Source of the DNA: a virus
IMG/VR virus record: IMGVR_UViG_3300032304_000037
Coordinates: 1 to 23,306 of that record
Length of the DNA: 23,306 nt
Reading direction: 5' to 3' (one strand)
The first letter of the stretch is position 1, and every line of letters starts with the position of its first letter. Shown here in pieces: positions 21,845 to 23,306 of this stretch. The translations under genes were made by a program, and so were the position numbers. The notes beneath the pieces are model-generated. The model was not told where the DNA came from. It made no database searches and saw only the letters and a program-made list of their open reading frames with translations.

Positions 21845-22402
21845 ATGGCAAAGTTCGATCTTGAGGCGTATGACACAGTCGAGACCCGGCTTGCCCGGTT
21901 CTGGGAGGCTCATCCAAACGGGCGCGTTCTCACGAAGCTTGAGTTTCATGATGAGCGCAGATTTATTGTTTATTCAGAGATCTATTTTGACAGAGAAGAT
22001 CACACTCCGGTAGCCACCGGATACGCGGAGGAAATTGTAGGAGCTTCTCCCGTCAATCGAACCTCTGCCCTTGAGAACTGCGAGACCTCCTCAATTGGGC
22101 GCAGTTTAGCCAATTGCGGATTTGCCTCTCTTGGCAAGCGCCCTAGCAAGGAAGAAATGGAAAAGGTTCAGCGGTACTCAGAAGAGCCTCGCAAGCCAAT
22201 CAAAGAAGCAGAGCCGGCTCGTGTTTATACCGAAGAAGAGATAGCCAAAGCGACTAAGGCAATTGTCTTGTTTGGGGAAGCGCCCACAGTCGAGGCTCTT
22301 AAACTGGTTTGGGAGGAATACAAAGATCTTGGAGAGTGCAAGATAGACGGCGTTAGCCTTCTTAGTGCGGTCAATATCAAGAAGAAGCAGCTTGAGTTAT
22401 GA
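21845..22402 (+). CDS. Erf/Rad52-like single-strand annealing protein (probable)
   Basis: The ATG at 21845 has a ggaagga ribosome site; the longer in-frame start at 21680 would overlap the minus-strand gene and reads as unnatural sequence. In the 185-residue product, residues 1-60 form strands (VLTKLEFHDERRFIVYSEIY). VNRTSALENCETSSIGRSLA at 70-89 follows, close to the 'ETS.iGRaLa..G' motif of phage Erf/Rad52-related proteins. The C-terminal half is charged and helical and may bind partners. Such proteins anneal DNA strands in phage recombination and replication. The stop overlaps the next gene (ATGA). Confidence 0.62.
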   Translation: MAKFDLEAYDTVETRLARFWEAHPNGRVLTKLEFHDERRFIVYSEIYFDREDHTPVATGYAEEIVGASPVNRTSALENCETSSIGRSLANCGFASLGKRPSKEEMEKVQRYSEEPRKPIKEAEPARVYTEEEIAKATKAIVLFGEAPTVEALKLVWEEYKDLGECKIDGVSLLSAVNIKKKQLEL

Positions 22403-22713
22403 GCGTAGATCGTAACTCGGTCTTAATCGCTAAGAACGCTCAGCGCACATCAGTCGCAGCAGCTCTGTCTGCTCTGCCTCGTACGGGAACTATTCGCCGA
22501 AAGGTCTATGACTACTTTGTAGATCGTGGTCTTCGAGGCGCAACGGATCAAGAGGTCGAAATAGCTTTGCAAATATCAGGCAATACACTCCGACCTACTC
22601 GGGGTTCGCTCGTCAAAGACGGGTATCTAATTGACACAGGAACGACCCGTAAAAACTACAACCAACAAGACTGCATCGTTTGGCGAGCAGCAGAAGGAGA
22701 TATGTTGCTATGA
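22399..22713 (+). CDS. Winged-helix DNA-binding protein
   Basis: A 104-residue protein in ATGA overlap with the annealing gene. After a short leader, GTIRRKVYDYFVDRGLRGAT, DQEVEIALQISGNTLRPTRG, then SLVKDGYLIDTGTTRKNYNQ and CIVWRA give the helix-helix-recognition helix-wing pattern of small winged-helix proteins. 'TLRPTRGSLVKDGYL' is the likely recognition helix and start of the wing. Similar phage proteins occur near replication genes, as regulators or replication accessory factors. The target is unknown. The stop overlaps the next start (ATGA). Confidence 0.7.
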   Translation: MSVDRNSVLIAKNAQRTSVAAALSALPRTGTIRRKVYDYFVDRGLRGATDQEVEIALQISGNTLRPTRGSLVKDGYLIDTGTTRKNYNQQDCIVWRAAEGDMLL

Positions 22714-22952
22714 GTAAAGAAAATAAATTCAATCCACCGGTGGGCTATATCGTTACGATCCACGAACACATTGGTCGTATTCACGCGCTTGCCTCGAAGC
22801 TTGACCAAGATCCCTACGAGATTGCTCAGGTTCTTGAGTCGGTAGGGCTGAGCCTTGTCACAGATCCGTTTGATATATCTGCCGACTCCGGCAAAGTAAT
22901 CCTCCAGCAGAAAAACAAAAAGAATTTGGAGGTAGTTCCAAATGGCGACTAA
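22710..22952 (+). CDS. Small protein of unknown function
   Basis: The ATG at 22710 overlaps the previous stop (ATGA) and is preferred to the in-frame ATG at 22680 inside that gene. The 80-residue product has a helical first half (GYIVTIHEHIGRIHALASKL, DPYEIAQVLESVGLSLV) and a polar, Lys-rich end. I do not recognise it. The tight overlaps on both sides put it in the same operon as the annealing and winged-helix genes. Confidence 0.62.
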   Translation: MSKENKFNPPVGYIVTIHEHIGRIHALASKLDQDPYEIAQVLESVGLSLVTDPFDISADSGKVILQQKNKKNLEVVPNGD

Positions 22953-23166
22953 TTTTGGAGGTTGGAACACCGAGCGTACCTATGACATGGACGCAGGATC
23001 TATCTCTTTTAAATGGGAGCAGCACTCGCAAGAGGTTGTCTTTACTGTCGAGAATTATATGAACGGCAAATTGACGATACCCGGAGTCTCCTTTCATGAT
23101 CTTCATGTTCTCAATCACATACTTGAGGAGTTCCTCGGAGAAATGTGGAAGCCCGATGAGATCTAA
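22942..23166 (+). CDS. Small protein of unknown function
   Basis: A 74-residue protein with a good ribosome site (ggaggt) inside the end of the previous gene. It has two or three strands (GSISFKWEQHSQEVVFTVENY, KLTIPGVSFHD) and a final amphipathic helix (LHVLNHILEEFLGEMWKPDE). Not recognised. Good start signals and normal composition argue that it is a real gene. Confidence 0.62.
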   Translation: MATNFGGWNTERTYDMDAGSISFKWEQHSQEVVFTVENYMNGKLTIPGVSFHDLHVLNHILEEFLGEMWKPDEI

Positions 23167-23168
23167 CT

Positions 23169-23267
23169 ATGTTCGATTTATTTTTTGGTTATCGGATCTA
23201 TTTCACCGAGCGCAGATTAATCTCAATCTTCACGGCCTCAATGTCAAAAAAAGAGCAAAGTGAATAG
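23169..23267 (+). CDS. Very short possible gene (32 residues)
   Basis: An ATG 2 bases after the previous stop opens a 32-residue frame (MFDLFFGYRIYFTERRLISI ... KKEQSE). It is hydrophobic and aromatic at the start and charged at the end. No clear ribosome site is present, so it would depend on coupling. It fills the space up to the next start, which supports it a little. Confidence 0.35.
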   Translation: MFDLFFGYRIYFTERRLISIFTASMSKKEQSE

Positions 23268-23306
23268 CCAAGTCATTACGCCGGAGATGATAGAACGCCG
23301 GCTCAA
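23260..23306 (+). CDS. 5' end of a gene cut by the window edge
   Basis: A GTG start with an upstream aaagagc stretch opens MNSQVITPEMIERRL, which stays open to the end. Starts of the 'I.PE.IE..' kind are familiar from small phage recombination or replication genes, but too little is visible for a call. Confidence 0.4.
   Translation, partial: MNSQVITPEMIERRL

Noticed and set aside
22858-23118. Minus-strand frames near the right end (22656-22970 and 22858-23118)
   Set aside because: They overlap plus-strand genes that have good ribosome sites and ATGA overlaps, and have no start signals of their own.
1-23306. tRNA genes, CRISPR arrays, insertion sequences and attachment sites
   Set aside because: Gaps between genes are too short for tRNAs (largest 147 bases, no cloverleaf seen). 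No regularly spaced direct repeats, transposase or integrase was found.

Overview
The window is a 23.3 kb piece of a tailed-phage (siphovirus-type) genome or prophage. It has almost no non-coding DNA, many stop/start overlaps of the TAATG, ATGA and TGATG kind, and a classical late-gene order. The head gene style, the ReqiPepy6 Gp37-like hub, the holin ending in an 'INPKDPAFG'-type segment, the GP88-family protein and the Erf-like protein are all typical of phages of Actinobacteria. The moderate, non-high GC content would suit a freshwater actinobacterial host, but host and habitat are inference. No integrase, repressor or bacterial gene is visible. Terminase and portal genes presumably lie upstream.

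Region 1 (1-6509), head and tail tube: the 3' part of an XkdF-like prohead protease fused to a scaffold, the major capsid protein with an inserted beta domain, two small Cys-rich proteins, head-tail adaptor, tail-terminator-like protein, a small protein, major tail protein, and a tail assembly chaperone pair joined by a programmed -1 frameshift on a canonical CCCAAAA slippery site. Strong hairpins follow both the capsid cistrons and the tail tube gene.

Region 2 (6509-17640), tail tip: a gp10-like protein, a 999-residue tape measure with two long runs of exact 11-residue (hendecad) coiled-coil repeats, distal tail protein, a fibre set including an Mtd-N-like receptor-binding protein, then the most striking part of the window: five consecutive genes (12644-16055) carrying six copies of one beta-rich, LYGI-ending module. 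Most of this array is visibly more AT-rich than its surroundings. A small coiled-coil protein, the Gp37-like hub and a small fibre-like protein follow.

Region 3 (17659-18650), lysis: a one-helix membrane protein, a compact CHAP-type endolysin and a second membrane protein (best holin candidate), closed by a clear intrinsic terminator.

Region 4 (18688-end), start of the early or DNA-metabolism region: small HTH-like protein, DUF6378-like protein, calcineurin-like phosphoesterase, a coupled GP88/GNAT-like pair, one lone minus-strand gene with its own promoter candidate, an Erf/Rad52-like annealing protein, a winged-helix protein and several small unknowns. The last gene runs off the edge.

The genes of regions 1-3 would act together late in infection to build the capsid and tail, attach to cells and lyse them. 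Region 4 probably handles DNA recombination and modification of host or phage DNA.
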